From DASRHY01 sp046765875 (GTDB taxonomy: Bacteria; Actinomycetota; Actinomycetes; Propionibacteriales; Kribbellaceae), in assembly GCA_046765875.1 (NCBI GenBank), contig JBKPSJ010000345.1, positions 1 through 13,543 on the forward strand: a stretch of DNA of 13,543 bases, in the 5' to 3' direction. Below the pieces are notes generated by a model that worked only from the letters and a program-made list of their open reading frames with translations, was not told the DNA's origin and did no database searches. Made by a program: the position numbers and the translations under genes. Of this stretch, positions 7,606 to 13,543 are shown in pieces. Position 1 is the first letter of the stretch. Every line of letters starts with the position of its first letter.

Positions 7606-8592
7606 GTGCTGGCAGAAGCGCTCCCGTTGCACGCCGAACCGGGCGACAAGATCCCGCCGTTGACCGGTGTCCGGCTGCTAACGGCGTGGACGTTCGAGCC
7701 GGTGCTGCTGGCCGTGATCCTGCTCGCCGGCTGTCTGTACCTGTACGGCGTGCACAAGCTGCACCAGCGCGGGGACTCTTGGTCACGATGGCGGACGATC
7801 TCGTTCTGCGGCATCGGCCTGGGCAGTGCCGTCATCGCGACCCAGTCGGCGCTCGGGACGTATGACACCGTGCTGATCAGCGTCCACATGGTCCAGCACA
7901 TGATCCTGTCGATGTTGGTGCCGCTGGCCTGCGCGATCGGGGCGCCGGTGACGCTGGCGCTGCGGACGATGCACGGCCGGCCGCGCAAGACTCTGCTGGC
8001 CGTACTGCACTCGCGGGTCGCCAAGGTGCTGTGCTTCCCGCTGGTCGGCTTCGTGCTCTTCGTGTTCAGCCCCTGGGCGCTGTACTTCAGCGGCTGGTAC
8101 GAGGCGACGCTGCGGAACCCGTTCCTGCACGACCTGCTGCACCTGCACTTCGTTGCCGTCGGCGCCTTGTTCTTCTGGCCGCTGCTGGGGCTGGACCCGG
8201 TGCCGGGCCGGGTGATGTACCCGTTCCGGATGCTGCTGGTGTTCCTGACGCTGCCGTTCCACGCGTTCCTCGGCGTCACGATCATGAGCGCGAACAAGTT
8301 GATCGCCGAGGACTGGTACACCAGATTCGGCCGGTCCTGGCCGCCCTCGCCGATCGCCGACCAGTACTGGGCCGGCGGGCTGCTGTGGGGGTCCGGGGAC
8401 ATCGTCGGGGTGGTGTTCTTCGGGGTGTTGTTCGTGCAGTGGTTCCGCGAGTCGCAGCGTGAGGCGCGCCGCGAGGACCGCAGGCTGGACCGGCTGGAGG
8501 AGCAGGCGCGCAGGGCACAGGCCGCCGCACCGGTAGCATCACCTCGTCAGCAGTCACCGAGTCGCCTGGATGAGTCTGATGAGCACCGATAG
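7606..8592 (+). CDS. CtaG-family cytochrome c oxidase assembly membrane protein
   Basis: Polytopic membrane protein of the Caa3_CtaG type, 328 residues with about seven hydrophobic helices between residues 30 and 280. The family is needed for assembly of haem-copper oxidases, probably in copper delivery; that role is family knowledge, and the position next to ctaE supports it. Conserved polar features within the membrane part are visible: His94 and His98 (VHMVQHM), His175, His179 and His181 (HDLLHLH), His219 (PFHAFLG), and DQYWAGGLLW (252-261). After the last helix a highly charged Arg/Glu segment (about 281-307) may form a coiled coil, followed by a polar tail. The GTG start gives a short extracytoplasmic-looking N-terminus before the first helix; see the promoter entry for its leaderless appearance. 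Its 3' end overlaps the next gene. Confidence 0.88.
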   Translation: MLAEALPLHAEPGDKIPPLTGVRLLTAWTFEPVLLAVILLAGCLYLYGVHKLHQRGDSWSRWRTISFCGIGLGSAVIATQSALGTYDTVLISVHMVQHMILSMLVPLACAIGAPVTLALRTMHGRPRKTLLAVLHSRVAKVLCFPLVGFVLFVFSPWALYFSGWYEATLRNPFLHDLLHLHFVAVGALFFWPLLGLDPVPGRVMYPFRMLLVFLTLPFHAFLGVTIMSANKLIAEDWYTRFGRSWPPSPIADQYWAGGLLWGSGDIVGVVFFGVLFVQWFRESQREARREDRRLDRLEEQARRAQAAAPVASPRQQSPSRLDESDEHR

Positions 8593-8995
8593 CCCGCTGC
8601 GCGTCCTGGTCTACAGCGACGACCGCACCACCCGGGACGCCGTCCGTTTCGCGCTCGGCAAGCGCCCCGCGATGGACCTGCCCGAGCTCGAGTACGTCGA
8701 GTGCGCCACCGAGCCGGCTGTCATCAAGACGATGGATGCTGGCGGCATCGACCTGGCCATCCTCGACGGCGAGGCGGTGCCGGCCGGGGGGATGGGCATC
8801 GCCCGGCAGCTCAAGGACGAGATCTACCGGTGCCCGCCGATGCTGGTGCTGATCGGCCGGCCGCAGGACGCGTGGCTGGCGACCTGGTCGCGCGCCGATG
8901 CCGCCGTGTCGCACCCGCTGGACCCGGTCCGGCTGGCCGAGACGGTCGCCGGCCTGCTGCGCGCCCGGGTGTCCGACCTGCCCGCCCGCGCCTGA
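8579..8995 (+). CDS. Degenerate response-regulator receiver-domain protein
   Basis: Small soluble protein of 138 residues covering just one receiver-like alpha/beta domain, with no DNA-binding or output domain. The first strand LRVLVYSDD ends in the acidic pair Asp14-Asp15, and LAILDGEA places Asp63 at the phosphoacceptor position. The other two hallmark residues are absent: the Thr/Ser ending strand 4 is replaced in LVLIGRPQ, and the Lys of the KP motif is His112 (SHPLDP). It may therefore be a pseudo-receiver that is not phosphorylated in the normal way. It overlaps the ctaG-family gene and ends two bases before trpD, so the three are probably co-transcribed. I chose ATG 8579 (GGA about eight bases upstream); an in-frame ATG at 8570 would add three residues. 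Its partner is unknown. Confidence 0.78.
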   Translation: MSTDSPLRVLVYSDDRTTRDAVRFALGKRPAMDLPELEYVECATEPAVIKTMDAGGIDLAILDGEAVPAGGMGIARQLKDEIYRCPPMLVLIGRPQDAWLATWSRADAAVSHPLDPVRLAETVAGLLRARVSDLPARA

Positions 8996-8997
8996 TC

Positions 8998-10053
8998 ATG
9001 ACGACGGGAGCGGCTGGGACGGCGTACACCTGGCCAAAGGTGCTCGGCCCGCTGATGCGTCGCGAGGACCTCGATTCCGGGGCGACCGCGTGGGCGATGG
9101 GCCAGATCCTCACCGGTGCGGCCTCGCCGGCCCAGGTGGCCGGGTTCGTGGTGGCGCTGCGGTCCAAGGGCGAGACCGTGACCGAGGTCGAGGGCCTGGT
9201 CGAGACGATGCGCGCGAAGGGCACGCCGCTGACCGGGGTGACCGGCCGGACGCTGGACGTCGTCGGCACCGGTGGCGATCAGGCACACACGGTCAACATC
9301 TCGACCATGTCCGCTCTCGTCGCCGCGGGCGCCGGAGCGAAGGTGGTCAAGCACGGCAACCGCGCAGCTTCGTCGGCGTGTGGTGCCGCGGACGTGCTCG
9401 AGGCGCTCGGCGTACCGCTCAACCTGACCCCGGCGCAGGTGGCCCAGGTGGCCGAGCGCGCCGGGATCACGTTCTGCTTCGCGCCGGCGTTCCACCCGGC
9501 GCTGCGGCACGCGGGACCTGTGCGCAGCGATCTCGGCGTACCGACCACGTTCAACTTCCTCGGCCCGCTGGCCAACCCGGGCAACCCGTCAGCGCAGGCG
9601 GTCGGCGTCGCCGACGAGCGGATCGCCGGGCTGGTCGCGGGCGTGCTGGCCCGGCGCGGGATCGACGCGCTGGTGTTCCACGGTGACGACGGACTCGATG
9701 AGCTCACTACGACGACTACATCCAAGGTCTGGGTCGTCGGCGTCGGCACCGTGACCGGTCCGGAGTCGGTGGACCCGCGCGATCTGGGGCTGTCGCCGGT
9801 CGCGCCGGAGGACCTGCGCGGGGCGGACGCGTCGTACAACGCCGATGTCGTACGCCGGTTGGTGGACGGCGACAAGGGTCCGGTACGAGACGTCGTACTG
9901 CTCAACGCGGGTGCCGCGCTGGCGGCGTACGAGCCCACGGCGGGGACGGTCACCGAGCGGCTGGCGGCAGGGATGACACGGGCGGCGGAGGCGATCGACT
10001 CCGGCGCGGCCAAGGCGACCCTGGAACGCTGGGTCGCGGCCAGCCGCTTCTAG
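8998..10053 (+). CDS. trpD: Anthranilate phosphoribosyltransferase
   Basis: Transfers the phosphoribosyl group of PRPP to anthranilate, the second committed step of tryptophan synthesis, in the cytoplasm; 351 residues, normal length. The N-terminal helical domain is followed by the PRPP/Mg-binding GTGGD (90-94) and NIST (100-103) motifs, then KHGNR (118-122). An Arg (Arg176) follows in GPVRSDLG, then the FNFLGPLANP stretch and the metal-binding Asp234-Glu235 pair (GLDEL). All expected active-site motifs are present, so it looks functional. The ATG lies two bases after the stop of the receiver-like gene without a strong ribosome binding site, suggesting coupling. A frame open further upstream belongs to an overlapping alternative frame. 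No other trp gene is in the window, and as I recall Streptomyces also has a trpD beside qcrCAB. Confidence 0.95.
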   Translation: MTTGAAGTAYTWPKVLGPLMRREDLDSGATAWAMGQILTGAASPAQVAGFVVALRSKGETVTEVEGLVETMRAKGTPLTGVTGRTLDVVGTGGDQAHTVNISTMSALVAAGAGAKVVKHGNRAASSACGAADVLEALGVPLNLTPAQVAQVAERAGITFCFAPAFHPALRHAGPVRSDLGVPTTFNFLGPLANPGNPSAQAVGVADERIAGLVAGVLARRGIDALVFHGDDGLDELTTTTTSKVWVVGVGTVTGPESVDPRDLGLSPVAPEDLRGADASYNADVVRRLVDGDKGPVRDVVLLNAGAALAAYEPTAGTVTERLAAGMTRAAEAIDSGAAKATLERWVAASRF

Positions 10054-10059
10054 GTTCGC

Positions 10060-11904
10060 CTATTTGGCGATCTCGATCTTCGCCGCGTGCTCGCGCCAGG
10101 TCGTGACCCACTGCGGCGTGGAGCCGGCGAAGTCGCCGTAGGAGACCGCCAGCGTACGGTCACCGCGGTCGACGACGAGAATCGCCAGCGTCGAGAAGGT
10201 CTCGTTCAGCTTCGGTTTCTTGACCGGGATTCGGGCGATGATCTCGTGCGCCTTGTGCCCGTTGACGGTCAGGTCGCGGTGCTTGACCGAGCCCGCGATC
10301 GGGGCCAGGTTCGGGTCCCGGTACAGCTGGTTGATCATCCGGCCCCCGACCAGCGCGGCGGCATTGCGCAGATCCTTGTACGGCTCCTTGGGCTGGAACA
10401 TCCCGAAGCCGACCATGTTGCCCCAGTCACCCGATTTGCCGTCGTAGTTCTTGTGCACGGTCATCCAGAGCGCGAGGCCACGGAAGGTGACGGGGTCGTA
10501 GTAGTTGTTCCATGGCGGATGCGGCATCACGGGCATTCTGTCGCCGAGTGTGTTGATCATGAAGCCGCCCTCGATCTTCGGCTCCAGGTAACCCTCGGGG
10601 CTAACAGTCTTGAGCGGCGTCGATACGGCCGGCGGGATGTCGACGGGTGTGAGCGCGTCGGCCTTGGTCCGAATCCAGTTCGCCGTGAACGCAGTCGTCA
10701 CGAGCGCGGCCAAGACGATGGCCACCGCCACGACAAGCCTCGGCGTTCGGACGCTGCTGCTGTCAGGCGGCTGAGTATGCCGCCCGGACCCTGGCTCGGT
10801 GTCCCTGGGCCGCTCGTTCGGTTGAGCTCCGAACCCGCGCGAATGCTGCCCGAGCACCGGCCCGAACCCATCGGCCTGCTGGGGCTGCACGTACCCGCCA
10901 GAGCCGTACCGACCGGGCGGTCCGTACCCGCCCGGGCCGTACTGCCCGGGCTGTTCGTAGCTGCTGGGACCGTTGTGGCCGGCCTGCCCGTGGCCAGTTG
11001 GCGGACCGTAGCTGCCGGACCCGAATTGGTCGTAGCCACCTGGTGGACCGTATCCGCCCTGCACGAACTGACCCTCGCCACTTGCCGGGCCGTATCCACC
11101 GGACGAGAGCTGGTCGTAGCCGCTTGGCGGGCCATCCTCGCCGTGCCCCGGCTGACCATGGTCAACGGGCGGACCGTAATCGCGCTGCCCGAACTGAGCA
11201 TGGCCACTCGGCGGATCGTAGAAGCCTTGTCCGACCTGGTCCTGGCTGCTCGGTGGGCCGTACTCACCACGCCCGCTCGGCGGGCCATGGCCGCCCGAGC
11301 CGGGCTTGTCGTCGCCAGGCGGCGGGCCATTCGCGCCTTGCCCGTACTGGTCGTGGCCACTTGGCGGGCCGTACTCGCCGTGCCGCGCCTGACCGTGGCC
11401 AGCCGGCGGACCGGTCTGGCTTGGAGCGGCATGTGGTGGGGCATGGTCGCCGGGTTGGCTGTAGCCGCCTTGCTGCGGTTGTCCCTGGCTCGGCGGGCCA
11501 TACGTCGGCTGCCGTGATCCGGGGCGGGGTGAGTCCGACTGACTGTACGGCTGACCATACGGCGGTTGTTGCGGACCATGCGGCGGCTGCTGCAGGCCGA
11601 AGCCTCGGTCCTGTTGGCCGTACGGACCATCTTGCGGTTCTTGCGGTGGTTCTTGCGGCAGTGCTTCCTGTGGGCGCGATGGTTGGCCCTGGGGTGGGTC
11701 GGGCTGGTGCTGGGGTGGGTTGCGGTTCTTGGGGTTGGACCGCGGCGGGCCGTCGGGCTGGTCCAGCTCGGCTTCGGCCTCGCCCGGTCTGGGCGGAGGT
11801 GGTGGCGGCGGGGGAGTGCCCCTCAGCGATTGGGGTGCGTCTGGGGACGAGCCGGGTTCCGGGTCCGGTTCGTCCTGGTCGGGGCGGCGGGGTTCGTCAG
11901 CCAA
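10060..11904 (-). CDS. Single-pass membrane protein with long Pro/Gly/Gln/Tyr repeat head, function unknown
   Basis: I do not recognise a named family. The 614-residue protein begins with about 385 residues of predicted disorder: an acidic/Pro-rich start with a run of eight prolines, a Gln/Pro section, and a degenerate 14-residue repeat of GxYGPPSGxDQFGQ type (about 174-342). One hydrophobic helix (about 390-411) follows, then a roughly 200-residue folded domain with an alpha/beta look. The basic VRTPR before the helix suggests an inside head and an outside C-terminal domain. VNGHK (546-550) and VVDRGD (576-581) are shared with the next gene upstream, a paralogue. The TTG start is supported by AAGGGA seven bases upstream and by an 8-bp overlap with that gene; there is no ATG or GTG in the early part. 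Its stop lies six bases from that of trpD. Confidence 0.8.
   Translation of the reverse strand: MADEPRRPDQDEPDPEPGSSPDAPQSLRGTPPPPPPPPRPGEAEAELDQPDGPPRSNPKNRNPPQHQPDPPQGQPSRPQEALPQEPPQEPQDGPYGQQDRGFGLQQPPHGPQQPPYGQPYSQSDSPRPGSRQPTYGPPSQGQPQQGGYSQPGDHAPPHAAPSQTGPPAGHGQARHGEYGPPSGHDQYGQGANGPPPGDDKPGSGGHGPPSGRGEYGPPSSQDQVGQGFYDPPSGHAQFGQRDYGPPVDHGQPGHGEDGPPSGYDQLSSGGYGPASGEGQFVQGGYGPPGGYDQFGSGSYGPPTGHGQAGHNGPSSYEQPGQYGPGGYGPPGRYGSGGYVQPQQADGFGPVLGQHSRGFGAQPNERPRDTEPGSGRHTQPPDSSSVRTPRLVVAVAIVLAALVTTAFTANWIRTKADALTPVDIPPAVSTPLKTVSPEGYLEPKIEGGFMINTLGDRMPVMPHPPWNNYYDPVTFRGLALWMTVHKNYDGKSGDWGNMVGFGMFQPKEPYKDLRNAAALVGGRMINQLYRDPNLAPIAGSVKHRDLTVNGHKAHEIIARIPVKKPKLNETFSTLAILVVDRGDRTLAVSYGDFAGSTPQWVTTWREHAAKIEIAK
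10880..11385 (-). repeat. Coding tandem repeat, GYGPP-type, about 14 residues per unit
   Basis: About 11 imperfect units of roughly 42 nt encode variants such as YGPPSGHDQYGQG, YDPPSGHAQFGQ and YGPPGGYDQFGS. The units drift in sequence but keep the aromatic-Gly-Pro-Pro core, so the repeat is kept at protein level rather than as identical DNA. It resembles Tyr/Gly/Pro/Gln-rich XYPPX-like low-complexity segments. Boundaries are approximate. Confidence 0.75.
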
Positions 11905-13543
11905 TGTGGAGTCCCTTGAACGCGACCTGCTCGTTGGCTCGCAGGTCGGAACGGTTCGCCGGGATGTCGCTGACGTATGCGACCGCGGTTCCGTCGCCGA
12001 GATCGAAGACGGCCGTCGTGAGGTACAGGTTGGGCGACTTCACGCCCTTGGTCTTCGTGCTGATGCCCTGGACGATCCGCCAGCCCTTGTGCCCGCCGAC
12101 CTCGATCGGCTTGCTCGACACCTGGCGAGCGGTGACCGGGATCGGGTCGTAGAACGAGTTGCGCAGTTCGATCGCGAGATCGTTCGCCGTCGACTTCAGG
12201 TTGCCGTTGTAGAGGATCGAGGTGCCGAGAGCGCCGACGAAGATGTTGGCGTACCAGTCGTTCTTGCCGTCGATCTTCGATTGCAGAACCGAGTACTGGC
12301 CGCTGGAGTCGATCACCGCCCGGGCGAACCGCTTGCGGTCCGACCACTTCGTCGGAGGCTGCCGCGGGAACGAGATCGCCTCCGCCGCCGACCTGTTGCC
12401 TTCATGCAACGACGGATTGCGGGACTGGCCGGGCGTCGCCGAGGCCGTCGGCGTAGCGGATGTGCTGCTCGACTGCGACGGGCTCGGCGAGTTCTGCGCC
12501 TGCGGCTCATCGTTCCCACGGCCGAGGATCAACCACACCCCGACGGCCACGACCAGTACGAGCACGACAGCGCCCGCGACCAACAGCGGAAGCTTGAGCC
12601 CGCCCCCTCCGTCATCGTCATCGGCCTCCGCTTGCTGTAACGGTCCCTGCCCAAACTGCCCGCCCCCGGACCACTGCCCGCCCTGCTGAGCCCAAGGATT
12701 CCCCTGCCCCTGTTCCCAACCCGTTTGCGTACCGGCCTGGTCGCCCCGCCCTTGGCCCCAGGCCGTTTGAGTGGCGGCCTGGCCCTGCCCTTGGTCCCAG
12801 GTCGTCTGGGCGCCTTGGCCCCAGGCTGTCTGAGTGGCGGCTTGGCCGCCCTGCTCCTGGCCCCAGGTTGTTTGGCCGCCGGCCGGGTCGGCCTGGCCTT
12901 GATCCCACGAGGTCTGGCTGCCCGACTGGCCGCTCTGCGCCAGATCCCAACCCGTCACTTGAGCGGCCTGTCCCCCTGAGCCTTGACCGTCCCACCCGCC
13001 CGCCTCGGCCGTCTGGGCCGACTGATCGGACTGGCCTTGGTCAGCGGTGATCTGAGTACTGGGCTGACCCCATGGGGTCGGCTGGCCGGACTGGGCCGAC
13101 TGGGCCGGCTGGCTCGAAAGGGCTGTCTTGGCTTGGGGCCAGGAATCTTGCGACTGGGCGGATACGTCGCCGTCGGGCTGTTCCCAAATCGGGGTCTTCT
13201 GGTCGGTCTGGTTCTGCTCGGGCTGTTTCCAGGCGATCTGGCTCGACTGGTCGACCTGGTCCGGCTGGAACTCCGTCCACGCGGGAGTTGGCTGCTGATT
13301 CTGTTCCCAGGCCGGGATGGCACCGGTGGCTTGATCCTGCTCCCAGGACGGAGTGGGTCCGGTGGACTGTCCTTGCTCCCACGCCGGGATGGGGCCGGTC
13401 GCCTGCCCCTGATCCCGGGGTGGAGTCTGCGTGACGCCGGCCTGCTCCCCATCCGGCTGCGACGATTCGGTCGACTGCTCGGCAGCCCCAGCCTCGGTCG
13501 CCGACCCCGCTTGACGTGCGGCCGCGGCTGCCTCAGCCTGACG
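11897..13543 (-). CDS. Single-pass membrane protein with Trp/Gln-rich repeat head, N-terminus off window
   Basis: Function unknown; no named family recognised. I translated the frame codon by codon from its TGA to the last base and found no stop, so 548 residues are visible and the start lies beyond 13543. A GTG at 12958 could be taken as a start, but the same Gln/Trp-rich composition continues upstream. Visible order: an Ala/Glu/Gln-rich stretch, an array with 18 tryptophans (about residues 54-291), an acidic patch (EADDDD), one hydrophobic helix (about 318-340), a Ser/Thr/Pro linker, and a C-terminal domain (about 385-548) that should face outside. The domain matches that of the downstream gene: VGGHK (482-486) and DLGD (514-517) have the same spacing as VNGHK and DRGD there. 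It overlaps that gene by 8 bp, suggesting one operon. Confidence 0.82.
   Translation of the reverse strand, partial: RQAEAAAAARQAGSATEAGAAEQSTESSQPDGEQAGVTQTPPRDQGQATGPIPAWEQGQSTGPTPSWEQDQATGAIPAWEQNQQPTPAWTEFQPDQVDQSSQIAWKQPEQNQTDQKTPIWEQPDGDVSAQSQDSWPQAKTALSSQPAQSAQSGQPTPWGQPSTQITADQGQSDQSAQTAEAGGWDGQGSGGQAAQVTGWDLAQSGQSGSQTSWDQGQADPAGGQTTWGQEQGGQAATQTAWGQGAQTTWDQGQGQAATQTAWGQGRGDQAGTQTGWEQGQGNPWAQQGGQWSGGGQFGQGPLQQAEADDDDGGGGLKLPLLVAGAVVLVLVVAVGVWLILGRGNDEPQAQNSPSPSQSSSTSATPTASATPGQSRNPSLHEGNRSAAEAISFPRQPPTKWSDRKRFARAVIDSSGQYSVLQSKIDGKNDWYANIFVGALGTSILYNGNLKSTANDLAIELRNSFYDPIPVTARQVSSKPIEVGGHKGWRIVQGISTKTKGVKSPNLYLTTAVFDLGDGTAVAYVSDIPANRSDLRANEQVAFKGLHIG
12671..13381 (-). repeat. Coding Trp/Gln repeat array (W-x-Q-x-Q type)
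   Basis: Eighteen tryptophan codons occur in 711 nt, most in a context such as AWEQGQ, SWDQGQ, TWGQEQ or AWGQGR. Near the N-terminal end three units of exactly 12 residues (tryptophan codons at 13379, 13343 and 13307) read GPIPAWEQGQST, GPTPSWEQDQAT and GAIPAWEQNQ. Later units are longer and less regular. Serine, threonine, alanine, glycine and glutamine fill the spaces; there are almost no large aliphatic residues. Confidence 0.8.

Noticed and set aside
8701..8997. Upstream extension of the trpD frame to a much earlier start
   Set aside because: The extra residues are the receiver-like gene read in another frame and are Arg/Gly/Ala-rich. TrpD homologues begin near the ATG at 8998.
10087..12152. 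Long plus-strand open frames opposite the repeat-head membrane proteins
   Set aside because: They are the antisense reading of the coding repeats. The minus-strand proteins have a coherent order (repeat head, helix, domain) and overlap like an operon.
12956..12958. GTG as the start of the upstream paralogue
   Set aside because: The frame continues without a stop to 13543 with the same Trp/Gln repeat composition, so the start is off the window.
10880..13381. Possible CRISPR array or non-coding tandem repeat
   Set aside because: Units are imperfect, stay in one open frame, vary in length and have no constant repeat with unique spacers; the periodicity is at protein level.

Overview
The window is GC-rich, densely packed with genes and shows actinobacterial hallmarks: a bcc-aa3 respiratory supercomplex locus with a di-haem QcrC, a three-helix Rieske subunit and an actinobacterial CtaF. 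An LdtMt2-like L,D-transpeptidase lies beside it. The protein sequences look like Propionibacteriales (Kribbella/Nocardioides type), but that placement is inference from memory, not from a search.

Layout. Positions 1-1763 (+) hold the 3' part of ctaD followed by ctaF, overlapping by 4 nt. Positions 1916-3130 (+) encode a lipoprotein L,D-transpeptidase, preceded by a 152-nt gap that can fold. A bidirectional terminator-like hairpin (3152-3185) separates it from the convergent operon ctaE-qcrC-qcrA-qcrB (7523 down to 3213, minus strand), whose genes overlap or nearly abut. An 82-bp divergent region (7524-7605) seems to serve two GTG-start genes, each with a -10-like hexamer placed for a leaderless transcript. 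Rightward from it run a CtaG-family cytochrome oxidase assembly protein, a degenerate response-regulator receiver protein and a trpD gene (7606-10053, +).

From 10060 to the window end (minus strand) lie two overlapping genes for membrane proteins of one architecture: a very long low-complexity N-terminus, one transmembrane helix, and a related C-terminal domain that should face outside. One head is a GYGPP-type repeat. The other is a tryptophan/glutamine repeat array whose frame stays open to the window edge.

How it works together: QcrCAB oxidises menaquinol and passes electrons through the QcrC haems to the aa3 oxidase (CtaC, off window, plus CtaD, CtaE and CtaF). The CtaG-family protein probably helps load copper into the oxidase. 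The transpeptidase makes 3-3 peptidoglycan cross-links. TrpD is tryptophan biosynthesis and has no visible trp neighbours. The paralogous membrane pair has no function I can recognise and is the least understood part. There is no gene-free stretch over 300 bases. I saw no tRNA, rRNA, CRISPR array, insertion sequence or phage gene.
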